DNA of 64,000 bases from an uncultured Clostridium sp. (GCA_900548455.1 URKQ01000002.1:62001-126000), one strand, 5' to 3'; shown: positions 44,469-53,434, numbered from the stretch's first letter. Program-made: numbers and translations. Notes: generated by a model not told the origin, from the sequence alone.

Positions 44469-45746
44469 TTAATGTTCCATTTCCTTAAATATTTGAACTG
44501 CTTTTATCTTTAATTTCTCTTTTACATTTAACTTTGGATTTTCCATCACAACTTCTAGTAACTTTTCAAGTATAGTTCCTATCACTTTACCCCTTGGAAC
44601 TCCCATAGTAGTTATTTCTTCACCATTTATATCTAAATGTTTTATTTTATATGGCTCATCATTTAATTCAACTTCTTTAATCATATCTTTAATTATTAAA
44701 GCATCCTTAGTATTATCTTCAATATTTTCATTTATAGAAACAAAATCTTTAATACAATCTATTCCATATATATTCATAAGTCTTTTAAGATGAACTTTAC
44801 TTAATATAACTTCTTCTTGAAATAACTTTCCCATATTTAATACATATTTTATTGCTGCCTTGTCATATCTTAAAGTATGAAGAATATAGTCTATAATTTC
44901 TATAAAATCATCTTCATTTTTGGAATTATAAAGAGGAAAAATAAAATATTCTACAAATATAAAAAGCCTTAGATTTAAATTGTTTTCTACACTTGTTAAT
45001 AGCTTCTTACAACTATGAATATATCCAAAGTAGTCTGCTTTCTTACTTCTTTCAACCTTTGGTAAAACTTCTTCAATAATATTCATATTATATAAAATAT
45101 CTATACCACAACTAGGTTTATCACATAAAATAATTTTATTTAATTCTTCCCTAATTCTCTCATATGAAATGTTTTTTAAATATTTTTTAGTATTTATCAT
45201 AGCTATCTCTGTGTTTTTATCAAGGGAAAAACCTAATTGAGTTGCAAATCTAATACCCCTCATTATACGCAGTGCATCTTCTTCAAACCTTTTTTCTGGT
45301 ACTCCTACACATTTGATTATCTTGTTTTTTAAATCCAACTTTCCCTGAAAATAATCGATTATGCCCTCTTCTTTATTGTATGCCATAGCATTTATAGTAA
45401 AATCTCTTCTCTTTAAATCTTCTCTTAATGACTTAGTAAACTCTACTTTTTCAGGATGCCTATTATTTTTATATTCCCCGTCAATTCTATACGTAGTAAT
45501 TTCAATTTTTTCATTCTCCATTAAAACAACTACAGTTCCATGTTTTATTCCAATATCTATAGTTTTAAATTTTTCAAACACTTTCTTTATTTCTTCTGGT
45601 GATGCTGAAGTACATAAATCCCAATCATTAGGTATTCTTCCCTCAATTGAATCTCGTACGCATCCACCTACAGCATAGGCATTATATCCTTTAGATTGCA
45701 AATACTTAATAGCCTTTTCAACATCAGAAGGCATTTTTATTTCCAT
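44469..45746 (-). CDS. cca: CCA tRNA nucleotidyltransferase / poly(A) polymerase family
   Basis: Adds or repairs the CCA end of tRNA. VGGCVRDSIEGRIPNDWDLC (about res 27-46 from the chosen start) holds the metal-binding Asp pair, RRDFTINAMAY and RIMRGIRFATQLGF are further family motifs, and EDALRIMRG gives the flexible neck. I choose the ATG at 45746 (425 residues), with GGAG and AGGG six to twelve bases upstream; the ATG at 45767 has no ribosome site. Family members include CCA-adding, A-adding and poly(A) enzymes, which cannot be told apart here. Confidence 0.92.
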   Translation of the reverse strand: MEIKMPSDVEKAIKYLQSKGYNAYAVGGCVRDSIEGRIPNDWDLCTSASPEEIKKVFEKFKTIDIGIKHGTVVVLMENEKIEITTYRIDGEYKNNRHPEKVEFTKSLREDLKRRDFTINAMAYNKEEGIIDYFQGKLDLKNKIIKCVGVPEKRFEEDALRIMRGIRFATQLGFSLDKNTEIAMINTKKYLKNISYERIREELNKIILCDKPSCGIDILYNMNIIEEVLPKVERSKKADYFGYIHSCKKLLTSVENNLNLRLFIFVEYFIFPLYNSKNEDDFIEIIDYILHTLRYDKAAIKYVLNMGKLFQEEVILSKVHLKRLMNIYGIDCIKDFVSINENIEDNTKDALIIKDMIKEVELNDEPYKIKHLDINGEEITTMGVPRGKVIGTILEKLLEVVMENPKLNVKEKLKIKAVQIFKEMEH

Positions 45747-45795
45747 AATTAACCCTACTCCATTCAATGTAAAATTAAAATCAAATTTAGTCTTA

Positions 45796-46164
45796 TTATC
45801 TATTTATACCATGTTTTTTATTAAATCTCATTATAGTAAAATAAGAAGCAAATGCTGATACTATAAAAATCATTAATCCTATAATCTTTATTGTTAAGTT
45901 ATCTATTAGCATGCCCCCTGCAGCTATAAACCACGATATACTTAAAAAAGAAAATGTAACTACAGTATCATATCTTTTTTGTTTAAATACCTGTATCGCT
46001 AAATATGTAAATATACCCCCTAATAATAAAAATACTCCAACCATTGCTATATCACTAACATCTCTCCCTGTTTTTTGTGAAATTAATTGAAATAAATATT
46101 TTGATAATAAAAGTACTATTAATATACCTATCGTTATAGTATTTTTACCTTTTTTCATAAACAT
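45796..46164 (-). CDS. Small membrane protein of unknown function
   Basis: About 122 residues with four predicted helices (about res 9-26, 35-56, 67-88 and 91-111) and a basic tail (MRFNKKHGINR). The start is unclear: in-frame GTG (46167), ATG (46164) and ATG (46158) follow one GGAG site. I do not recognise a family. A decayed copy of its 3' end lies about 300 bases upstream (see 46451-46503), so the gene was probably duplicated. Confidence 0.7.
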   Translation of the reverse strand: MFMKKGKNTITIGILIVLLLSKYLFQLISQKTGRDVSDIAMVGVFLLLGGIFTYLAIQVFKQKRYDTVVTFSFLSISWFIAAGGMLIDNLTIKIIGLMIFIVSAFASYFTIMRFNKKHGINR

Positions 46165-46413
46165 CACTCTCCATAATATCTTTTTAACTCACTTGCCTGA
46201 TTGTCCCTCTCTATACTTCATTTGTTAATTATAGCATTTTATATTATATAAGAAAGCTCTGTATGCATTTACTGTCCAGCATAATTTGTACATTCTATCA
46301 CTGTATTTTACTACAGAGCCTATATGAAATAATTTCAAAAAATCAATTCTGCACTATTAAATCCTTAATTTAAAATTACATTAAAATTTAAATTGTGTTA
46401 AATTAATGTAACA

Positions 46414-46445
46414 CAAAAATAGCCACAGTCCTAAACCTGTGGCTA
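46414..46445 (-). terminator. Terminator attached to the decayed gene copy
   Basis: Stem TAGCCACAG / CTGTGGCTA with an eight-base loop, followed on the minus strand by TTTTTGTG. It follows the stop codon of the gene remnant at 46451 and has no intact gene to serve now. Confidence 0.75.
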
Positions 46446-46450
46446 CTTGA

Positions 46451-46503
46451 TCACCTATTCATACCATGTTTTTACTAAATCTTATTATAGATAAATAAAA
46501 GAT
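46451..46503 (-). pseudogene. Remnant of a second copy of the 123-residue membrane protein
   Basis: On the minus strand the bases match the last 15 codons of the gene at 45796-46164. Reading gives I-I-R-F-S-K, then after a one-base loss H-G-M-N-R-stop, against T-I-M-R-F-N-K-K-H-G-I-N-R-stop in the intact gene. The match fades at about 46503 and no further coding sequence is seen upstream. A terminator hairpin follows directly. This suggests a tandem duplicate that has almost fully decayed. Confidence 0.6.
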
Positions 46504-46722
46504 ATTTTTTTATCAAAAATACTACTTATTTGTTACTTTTTCGTAATACATAGTGAAGTGCATTATTTTATAATGTGAGTATACACAATTGCAACTTTTA
46601 AAAATGTATTTTATTAATTGTAACATATATACTATTAATTATATATATTATAATAGATATGCTCAATATTTGTTATAATTAAACGATATATACTTCAGCA
46701 CTACTATAAAAAGGAGGCTCAT
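46504..46722. other. Non-coding stretch upstream of the coiled-coil gene
   Basis: About 220 very AT-rich bases. Apart from a TATAAT at 46674-46679 without a clear -35 partner and a GGAGG ribosome site at 46713, I see no gene or structured element. Left of the remnant, 46168-46413 holds only a loose inverted repeat (GCTCTGTA at 46256, TACAGAGC at 46312). Confidence 0.4.
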
Positions 46723-47001
46723 ATGCAAATTAATACAACAGATAAATCTTCATTTAAAAAACCAAATACATTTTTACGTTTCATTATAATTCTTTCTTGT
46801 ATTTGTTTTATTTTTATTAGTGGAAGCATTTATTATATTTCTAAAGAAAAATCTTACTTCAATAGAAGTAATCAACTTAAAATAGAAATAGATAAGATTA
46901 AAGAAGAAGAATCTACTTTAATTACTGACAATGATAATTTAAAAATTACAATAGATGATATGAATAAAGAAATTGATAAATTAAAAGAAGCTATAAATTA
47001 A
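46723..47001 (+). CDS. Small membrane protein with coiled coil
   Basis: 92 residues: a membrane helix (about res 20-44) followed by a coiled coil (about 50-91, LKIEIDKIKEEESTLITDN and LKITIDDMNKEIDKLKEAIN). Its orientation would place the coiled coil outside the cell. The gene is 17 bases ahead of a polysaccharide deacetylase that has the same membrane-helix plus coiled-coil N-terminus, so the two may pair through their coils. No family recognised. AGGAGG lies seven bases before the ATG. Confidence 0.72.
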   Translation: MQINTTDKSSFKKPNTFLRFIIILSCICFIFISGSIYYISKEKSYFNRSNQLKIEIDKIKEEESTLITDNDNLKITIDDMNKEIDKLKEAIN

Positions 47002-47018
47002 ATTGGAGGAATAATATA

Positions 47019-47936
47019 ATGGACCCTATTTGTAAACACAGAATTTCAAGAAAAAGAAAGATGAAAAAGAAAAAAACAGCACTTATTATAAAATTTTTTT
47101 TAGCATTACTACTTATTCCTACAATATATATGGCTTCTTATTCCTTTTTTAAAATGAACTCTTCAAAAAATAAGTATGATGAATATTTAACTGAATATAA
47201 TACACTTCTTGCTTCAAAAGAATCTTTATCTAAAGAAAATGAAAAATTGAATTTAACTTTAAATGAAAGAAAAACTCAATATGAAGAACTAAAAACAAAA
47301 TTTAATGAAAGCCATGCTCCAATTGCACATTTAACCTTTGATGATGGTCCATCAAATATAACAATTAAGCTTCTAAATACCTTAGATGAATTTAATGTTA
47401 AGGCAACTTTTTTTGTGACATACAAAGAAGGATATGATGATGTATATAGAGAAATCGTTACTAGAGGTCATGTTCTTGCTAACCACACTTATAGCCATGA
47501 CTACAAAAAAATATATTCTTCAGCAGATGCATTTATCAATGATGTACTAGCTTTAGATAAAAAATTAGAAGAAATAACTCAAAAACCTTCACCAAAAATA
47601 GTTAGATTCCCAGGAGGTTCTAACAATAGCTATAGTACTCCAAAAGTTATTAAAGAAATAACTGCTCGCTTATCAGATCTTGGATATACCTTTTTTGATT
47701 GGAATGTTGATTCCACAGATGCCCTTACTCGTACCCAAGATAAAAATAAAATAGTTAATGGGGTTGTAAATGGAGTGGCTAATGTAAATACTGCTAATAT
47801 TCTAATGCATAATACCAATTTTAAGGGTACAACCATTGATGCATTACCTGAAATAATAACTAATTTAAAATCTAAAGGTTATGTGTTTAAAACACTAACT
47901 CATGATTCAGCAGCTATTCGTTTTGTAAATTACTAA
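47019..47936 (+). CDS. Membrane-anchored polysaccharide deacetylase
   Basis: 305 residues: basic N-terminus and a membrane helix (about res 20-42), a coiled coil (50-98), then a NodB homology domain (about 102-290). LTFDDGPSN gives the catalytic base and metal Asp (Asp108, Asp109), HTYSH the metal His pair (His156, His160), and RFPGGSNN motif 3. These enzymes remove N-acetyl groups from peptidoglycan GlcNAc or MurNAc, often to resist lysozyme. WNVDSTDAL and ILMHNT complete motifs 4 and 5. Downstream is a bidirectional terminator. Confidence 0.93.
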   Translation: MDPICKHRISRKRKMKKKKTALIIKFFLALLLIPTIYMASYSFFKMNSSKNKYDEYLTEYNTLLASKESLSKENEKLNLTLNERKTQYEELKTKFNESHAPIAHLTFDDGPSNITIKLLNTLDEFNVKATFFVTYKEGYDDVYREIVTRGHVLANHTYSHDYKKIYSSADAFINDVLALDKKLEEITQKPSPKIVRFPGGSNNSYSTPKVIKEITARLSDLGYTFFDWNVDSTDALTRTQDKNKIVNGVVNGVANVNTANILMHNTNFKGTTIDALPEIITNLKSKGYVFKTLTHDSAAIRFVNY

Positions 47937-47968
47937 CTTCGCCCCTAAATTCTTTATTCATATAAATG

Positions 47969-47998
47969 GAGAAGGCTTGTATAATAAACAGCCTTCTC
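47969..47998. terminator. Bidirectional terminator between deacetylase and NlpC/P60 genes
   Basis: Stem GAGAAGGCT / AGCCTTCTC with a 12-base loop, followed by TTATTTTT on the plus strand; the converging minus-strand gene ends at 48005. Confidence 0.75.
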
Positions 47999-48004
47999 TT
48001 ATTT

Positions 48005-49324
48005 TTATTCAAATATATCTTTAAACCCTACTATGGAATCTATATAAGACTTTCCTGAAGATGCATATATTTCTTTAAGTTTTGAAATAGTTACCCCATT
48101 AATACTAATAAACTTCTTACAATCAATTCCACATTCTTTTTTCTCAATAATTTGTACTCCTATAGTATCATGGATTATATAAGTATCACCCTTATACCTT
48201 CCTATAATCATTACAACATGTCCACTTAAATATAATAATGTCCCCGGTCTTAAAGAATTAATTATATCTATTTTTTTATTATAATTATCATCATCATTAA
48301 AAAAATAAGCCTTACCTATAGACTTTCTTAACTGATCTCCAGTATTCCTTGGAAATAATATTCCAAAACACCTTAAAGTATCAATTATTAAACTGGAACA
48401 GTCCCTTCCATAAAAATCTCCTCCCCAACCGTACCTCTCACCTTGAAACTTAAATATTTGCTTTAATATATTAGCTCTACTACATTTTAAATACCCTTCA
48501 TGTATATCTTCATTAAAAGGAATTAAGACATTTGAGAAATATAATTTTCCGGTGTCATCTCTTCTTGGAAAATAAACAACATAATTTCCCTGTGAATGCA
48601 TATCAAAAATCAATTCATCTTTTTTTACATTTTCATTGATAAAGAGTTTAACCCCCATATCTAGTGCTAAGTTATTTAATTCTTCATCTATGGGATTATA
48701 TCCCAGTAAAATCTTTTTACCTGTAACAATAATATATCTTTTATTTGTGCAGTACTCTTGTATAATACTTTTTTCTTCTATCGCTATATCACACTTTTTA
48801 ATCCATCCACTATAGTAATAAGTTTCACAAAATAGCCAGTTACCATCCTTACTTTCACAATATATCATACATGGTTCATTAATATATACAGCACTTTCCA
48901 TAAATCTGTCAAGAGCATATTCATTTACTCTACTAAACACTCTATCATCCGTAGGAAATGTTTTCATTTTAGTTCTTCTTATTGTTATTCCATAGGAAAT
49001 CTTCACTTCTTCACGTAAATTCTCAATATTTAAATTATCCATAAGATTGTTATAGTATATTTCATCTAATGGAACATTATTTTTATACAAGGTAGCATTA
49101 GGAATTTTACTTACTCCATTAATGATTTCTTTTACCTTTTCATCACTATAATAAATATCCTTTAAAAAAATATCATTTAAATAACCCTTTTCAAAGTTTC
49201 TTTTATTCATATCATTAATTTGGTAATAATTCAATAACTCTTCCCTGCTATTCTTACATAATCTAATCCACAAATCACTATAATACAATTGTTTTTCTTC
49301 ATTCTCATAGTATCCATATAACAT
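48005..49324 (-). CDS. NlpC/P60 cysteine peptidase with SH3b1-type domains, no visible signal peptide
   Basis: 439 residues: an N-terminal stabilising region (about res 1-110), SH3b-like domains (about 115-270, RTKMKTFPTDDRVFSR, then GNWLFCETYYYSGWI and YSNVLIPFNEDI-type strands), and an NlpC/P60 domain with Cys309 in GRDCSSLIIDTL, His369 in SGHVVMIIGRY and a third His385 (IIHDTIG). This order matches YkfC-type gamma-D-glutamyl-diamino acid endopeptidases, which in many species recycle or cut wall peptides. No signal peptide is evident, so it may be cytoplasmic and serve muropeptide recycling. It ends at the shared terminator. Confidence 0.9.
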   Translation of the reverse strand: MLYGYYENEEKQLYYSDLWIRLCKNSREELLNYYQINDMNKRNFEKGYLNDIFLKDIYYSDEKVKEIINGVSKIPNATLYKNNVPLDEIYYNNLMDNLNIENLREEVKISYGITIRRTKMKTFPTDDRVFSRVNEYALDRFMESAVYINEPCMIYCESKDGNWLFCETYYYSGWIKKCDIAIEEKSIIQEYCTNKRYIIVTGKKILLGYNPIDEELNNLALDMGVKLFINENVKKDELIFDMHSQGNYVVYFPRRDDTGKLYFSNVLIPFNEDIHEGYLKCSRANILKQIFKFQGERYGWGGDFYGRDCSSLIIDTLRCFGILFPRNTGDQLRKSIGKAYFFNDDDNYNKKIDIINSLRPGTLLYLSGHVVMIIGRYKGDTYIIHDTIGVQIIEKKECGIDCKKFISINGVTISKLKEIYASSGKSYIDSIVGFKDIFE

Positions 49325-49407
49325 TTTATATAATATACTCCTTTTCCCTTTTTACTTATACCTTCATAATTATAAGTATGAAAAAACCTATATATGTATT
49401 ACATTAA

Positions 49408-49449
49408 AAAAATAGCCATTAAAACCTATAAATTTTAATGGCTATTTTT
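49408..49449 (-). terminator. Terminator after the small peptide gene
   Basis: Perfect 17-bp stem AAAAATAGCCATTAAAA / TTTTAATGGCTATTTTT with an eight-base loop, 14 bases after the stop of the 57-codon gene. T residues close both arms. It shows that the peptide gene is the end of the transcript that begins with the regulator. Confidence 0.85.
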
Positions 49450-49462
49450 CAACCTATAATTT

Positions 49463-49636
49463 CTACCAGCTTCCGTCCCAAACTGGTGGGTCCTCCATAT
49501 CCATAGAGTTAAAAGAAACATTTAAACCTTTGTTACTCATTGATGATGTGCTTTGTAGCAAACCACCCAAACATGTTAAAAGAGTTAGAGCAACACATGA
49601 AGCGGATACAAATTTAATCATTTTATTTTTAAACAT
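49463..49636 (-). CDS. Probable RNPP-system signalling peptide precursor (57 residues)
   Basis: A small gene with a strong AGGGGGTGAT ribosome site, 42 bases downstream of the regulator gene and ahead of a terminator. The product starts MFKNKMIKFVSASCVALTLL, a short basic tip followed by a hydrophobic stretch as in a secretion signal, and ends in a polar, acidic, aromatic tail (res 41-57: SFNSMDMEDPPVWDGSW). This is the layout of precursors of RNPP-family signalling peptides: export, trimming, re-import and binding to the TPR regulator. In clostridia such pairs are known as Qss systems. The mature peptide would come from the C-terminus, but its exact ends are unknown. Confidence 0.75.
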   Translation of the reverse strand: MFKNKMIKFVSASCVALTLLTCLGGLLQSTSSMSNKGLNVSFNSMDMEDPPVWDGSW

Positions 49637-49678
49637 GTAATCACCCCCTATATGTTAAATATTAACATATCTGTATTG

Positions 49679-51004
49679 TTATTGCAACACCTCTTCTATA
49701 TTTTTTGTGCATTTATATGCATCTTCATATTTTTTATTGTCTAGGTACATCTTTTGTAACTTATTATAGTAATTAATACATTCAATTTTATTTTTTTCTT
49801 CTTCTTTTGACTCTTTTGTGCTCTCAAGTAATGTTATTATCTCTATTATGGTTTCTTCAACTTTAACTATATTATTCATCTTAGAATAAACTTCTTCTAA
49901 TTTTTTATAACCATTTAACACATATTTATAATCATTATACTCATTAGCTTTTTCAATACTTAAATTTATAATCATCAATGCTTCATCATATAGCTTCTTT
50001 TCAATGTACACCTCTGATTTTTCAATTAATGTATGAGATACATTAATATCATCAAATTTATTTCTTATTTCCAATGATTTATTATAATAATCCAAAGAAT
50101 CAGTTAAATTTTTATTTTTATATTCTATATAACCTAAATTATTATATATAAATCCAAGGCGTTTATCCTTACCTTCTACACCTGGATTATCTTTTAGTAG
50201 CTGAATTAAATCCAAATATATCTTTTTGGATTTATCAAAATTTCCAATTTCATTGTAACAATTTGCTTTTAAACTTAAAACATATACATACCAATTAATG
50301 TTATATTTTTCCCCGTATTTACTTAATATTTTATCAACAAATTCTAAAGCTTTATCGATAAGTGAAAGTTCTTTATAACAAATAGCACAATTATACATTG
50401 CTCCTAAAATAATCTCGTCATCATTAATTAGATTTGCCCCATCTAATGATTTTTGCAAATAAATTAGTGCCTCACTATATTGCAATAATTTTATTTTACA
50501 AATTCCTATTCTATTTAGAACATAGTTAATTTCATGATTTATAGTACCACCTTTTATCAAACTAAATGAATAAAAATATTTATTGTAAGCATTTTTAAAA
50601 TCATTGCTATCATAATATATATCCCCTTGCCTTTTATATGCACTAGCCTTAATATTAGGCAAATCATACTCATCACACATCATAATGATTAAATCAAATT
50701 CTTCTATAGTTAAATTTTTTTCTAACTGGCCCTCACAATATAGTTCTGCATCTCTTTTAATTGACCTTGAGAAATAATCATCCTCTAATGTTAAATTTAT
50801 CCCCTGTTCTTTAGCCTTCTCCATTAACCTTGAAGCAATATATCTAGATGCTTGGACTGTTATATTTCTTCTTCCATTTTCTAAAAGCCCTAAGTATCCT
50901 CTTGTAAAATGTTCATTTTGAAAATCTCCTTGAGTAAGCCTCAATTGTTTTCTTAATAATCTGATTTTTTCATTTCCACTCAAAAACTTTATACATTCTA
51001 CCAT
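49679..51004 (-). CDS. RNPP-type quorum-sensing regulator (HTH plus TPR)
   Basis: 441 residues. A helix-turn-helix occupies the N-terminus (about res 11-70, KIRLLRKQLRLTQGDF and RGYLGLLENGRRNITVQ), and the rest is a long run of tetratricopeptide repeats (about 95-435, for example RQGDIYYDSNDFKNAYNKYF, YNNLGYIEYKNKNLTDSLDY, YYNKLQKMYLDNKKYEDAYK). This is the form of Rgg/NprR/PlcR-type regulators whose activity is set by small re-imported peptides. The peptide gene directly downstream is the natural ligand candidate. Targets cannot be told from this window; in relatives such systems act on sporulation, solvent formation and exoproduct genes. ATG at 51004 follows GGGGAGATAGAGTGAT. Confidence 0.88.
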   Translation of the reverse strand: MVECIKFLSGNEKIRLLRKQLRLTQGDFQNEHFTRGYLGLLENGRRNITVQASRYIASRLMEKAKEQGINLTLEDDYFSRSIKRDAELYCEGQLEKNLTIEEFDLIIMMCDEYDLPNIKASAYKRQGDIYYDSNDFKNAYNKYFYSFSLIKGGTINHEINYVLNRIGICKIKLLQYSEALIYLQKSLDGANLINDDEIILGAMYNCAICYKELSLIDKALEFVDKILSKYGEKYNINWYVYVLSLKANCYNEIGNFDKSKKIYLDLIQLLKDNPGVEGKDKRLGFIYNNLGYIEYKNKNLTDSLDYYNKSLEIRNKFDDINVSHTLIEKSEVYIEKKLYDEALMIINLSIEKANEYNDYKYVLNGYKKLEEVYSKMNNIVKVEETIIEIITLLESTKESKEEEKNKIECINYYNKLQKMYLDNKKYEDAYKCTKNIEEVLQ

Positions 51005-51145
51005 ATCACTCTATCTCCCCTTACTAAAATTAGTCAACTCCTTACACTAACAATCACCCATTGTCCCATGGTTATTTTTTACATCTTATCTAATTATATC
51101 ATTTCCCCGTTTTATCTACAATATTTGAAACCTCATTCTTATATA

Positions 51146-51173
51146 TTGACATAAAAGATTATTGTGCTAAAAT
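51146..51173 (+). promoter_or_regulatory. Promoter of the thrS leader
   Basis: TTGACA (51146-51151) and TAAAAT (51168-51173) with a 16-base spacer, ending about 50 bases before the first T-box helix. Confidence 0.65.
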
Positions 51174-51221
51174 TATAATAAAATGAACAATCATCAATAC
51201 ATTTTATATAATATAATTATC

Positions 51222-51455
51222 TCTATGAAGAGGATAGTAGATTTGAATACTTATTTTCAGAGAGGAAGCATCTTAGCTGAAATTGCTTCCACTTAAGCCA
51301 AATTGAAGACCACCTCTGAGTGACTCTAATAAAGTCCGTTAACTACGTTATAGTTTTTCAAGTGGTATTGTTTATGTCAAACAGTACAAATTGGGTGGAA
51401 CCACGGGTATACCTCGTCCCTTTTCTTTATAGAAAAGGAACGAGTTTTTTTGTTT
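51222..51455 (+). ncRNA. T-box leader of thrS
   Basis: A tRNA-sensing leader. The conserved T-box sequence TTGGGTGGAACCACGGG is at 51391-51407; upstream is a stem I region with a distal hairpin (GGAAGC...GCTTCC) and CAGAGAGG/CCTCTGAG pairing. The terminator is CTCGT..CCTTTTC / GAAAAGG.ACGAG (51413-51445) followed by TTTTTTTGTTTT. Uncharged tRNA-Thr should favour antitermination and thrS expression. The Thr codon in the specifier loop is probably the ACC or ACT in GAAGACCACC / GTGACTC, but I could not fix it. Confidence 0.93.
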
Positions 51456-51496
51456 TATTATATATAGATTATTAAATATAGAAAGGAGATTTTTAA

Positions 51497-53434
51497 ATGA
51501 TAAAAATAACTTTAAAAGACGGTTCAATAAAAGAATTAAATAGTGAAATGAGTGTACTTGAAATTGCTAAAAGCATATCTGAGGGATTAGCTAGAGTCGC
51601 TACTGCTGGTGTAGTAAATGGTAAAACTGTAGATTTAAGATATGTTGTAAATAAAGATTGTGAGCTTAGCATATTAACTTTCGATGATGAGGAAGGTAAA
51701 AAAGCTTTCAGACACACAGCTTCCCATATTTTAGCTCAAGCTATTAAAAGATTATATCCAAATGCTAAATTAGCTATAGGACCATCTATTGATAATGGAT
51801 TCTACTATGATATCGACATTGATGGAGGTTTAAGCAATGATGATCTTGCAAAACTAGAAGCAGAAATGAAGAAGATTGTTAAAGAAGATCTATCTATTGA
51901 ATCTTTTGTATTGCCAAGATCCGAGGCAATAGACTTAATGAAGGAAAAGGATGAACCTTATAAAGTTGAACTTATAGAAGATTTACCAGAAGACGAAGTA
52001 ATATCTTTCTATAAACAAGGCGAATTTGTTGACTTATGTGCAGGTCCACACCTAATGTCTACTAAGCCAGTTAAAGCTTTTAAATTAACTAAATTAGCTG
52101 GAGCTTACTGGAGAGGTAGTGAAAAGAATAAAATGCTTACTCGTATTTACGGTACTGCATTTACTAAAAAAACTGACCTTGAGGAGTATTTAGCTGCTGT
52201 TGAAGAAGCTATGAAACGTGATCACAATAAACTCGGAAGAGAATTGAAATTTTTTACAACTTCTGAACCAATCGGTCAAGGGCTTCCTCTTTTAATGCCA
52301 AAGGGAGCTAAAGTAGTTCAAACTCTTCAAAGATGGGTTGAAGATGAAGAAGAAAAAAGAGGATATCTTTTAACAAAAACACCTCTTATGGCTAAAAGTG
52401 ACCTTTATAAAATTTCTGGACATTGGGATCATTATAAAGATGGTATGTTTGTTTTAGGTGATGAAGAAAAGGATTCTGAAGTATTTGCTTTAAGACCTAT
52501 GACTTGTCCATTCCAATTTACAGTTTATAAAGCTGATTCAAAAAGTTATAGAGATTTACCTTTAAGATATGGTGAAACTTCTACTTTATTTAGAAATGAA
52601 TCTTCTGGAGAAATGCATGGACTTATAAGAGTTAGACAATTTACTATCTCAGAAGGTCACATTGCTTGTAGACCAGACCAACTTGAATCTGAATTTAAAA
52701 ATGTTGTTGACCTTGAAAACTATATGCTTGAAACTCTTGGATTAAGAGAAGATATTAGCTATAGACTATCTCTTTGGGATGAAAACAACAAAGAAAAATA
52801 TATTGGGGACCATGATGATTGGGAAAAAGTTCAAGACAATATGAGAGAAATCCTTAATCACCTTGGAATTAAATATACAGAAGCTGTTGGAGAAGCTGCT
52901 TTCTATGGCCCAAAACTTGATTTACAAATCAAAAATGTTCATGGTAAAGAAGATACAATTATAACAGCTCAAATAGACTTTTCATTAGCTGAAAGATTTG
53001 GAATGACTTACACTGATAAAGATGGTCAAGAAAAGCATCCTTATATAATTCACAGAACTTCAATTGGGTGTTATGAAAGAACTCTTGCTCTTCTTATAGA
53101 AAAATATGCTGGAGCATTCCCTGTATGGCTTGCACCAGTTCAAGTTAAATTACTTCCAATCTCTGAAAAGTATCATGACTATGCTGATGAAGTATATGCA
53201 GCTTTAAGAGAAAAAGGAATAAAAGTTGAAGTTGACTATAGAGCTGAAAAAATAGGATACAAAATTAGAGAAGCTAGAAATGAAAGAGTACCTTATTTAA
53301 TAGTTGTAGGTGAAAAAGAAGCTGAAAATAGAGAAGTAGCTGTAAGAAGCCGTAAAAATGGTGATGAAGGCGCTATGCCTCTAGATAACTTTATTGATAG
53401 AGTTGTTAAAGAAATTGAATCAAAAGAAAAGTAG
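51497..53434 (+). CDS. thrS: Threonyl-tRNA synthetase
   Basis: 645 residues, full length. It has the TGS domain (res 1-61), the editing domain with HTASHILAQAIKRL (His residues of the HxxxH zinc and editing site, about 73-77), and the class II core with motif 2 (TSTLFRNESSGEMHGL, RVRQF), the zinc Cys in RPMTCPF and motif 3 (HRTSIGCYERTLALLIE). The C-terminal anticodon domain starts about res 545 (APVQVKLLPISEKYHDYA). The ATG follows GAAAGGAGATTTTTAA. Regulated by the T-box leader upstream; the transcript probably ends at the hairpin in repeat copy C. Confidence 0.98.
   Translation: MIKITLKDGSIKELNSEMSVLEIAKSISEGLARVATAGVVNGKTVDLRYVVNKDCELSILTFDDEEGKKAFRHTASHILAQAIKRLYPNAKLAIGPSIDNGFYYDIDIDGGLSNDDLAKLEAEMKKIVKEDLSIESFVLPRSEAIDLMKEKDEPYKVELIEDLPEDEVISFYKQGEFVDLCAGPHLMSTKPVKAFKLTKLAGAYWRGSEKNKMLTRIYGTAFTKKTDLEEYLAAVEEAMKRDHNKLGRELKFFTTSEPIGQGLPLLMPKGAKVVQTLQRWVEDEEEKRGYLLTKTPLMAKSDLYKISGHWDHYKDGMFVLGDEEKDSEVFALRPMTCPFQFTVYKADSKSYRDLPLRYGETSTLFRNESSGEMHGLIRVRQFTISEGHIACRPDQLESEFKNVVDLENYMLETLGLREDISYRLSLWDENNKEKYIGDHDDWEKVQDNMREILNHLGIKYTEAVGEAAFYGPKLDLQIKNVHGKEDTIITAQIDFSLAERFGMTYTDKDGQEKHPYIIHRTSIGCYERTLALLIEKYAGAFPVWLAPVQVKLLPISEKYHDYADEVYAALREKGIKVEVDYRAEKIGYKIREARNERVPYLIVVGEKEAENREVAVRSRKNGDEGAMPLDNFIDRVVKEIESKEK

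Noticed and set aside
46256..46319. Loose inverted repeat GCTCTGTA / TACAGAGC as a terminator or mobile element end
   Set aside because: The loop is about 48 bases, no T-tract follows and no nearby copy with a gene exists; only a short likeness to the hairpin at 61227 was seen.
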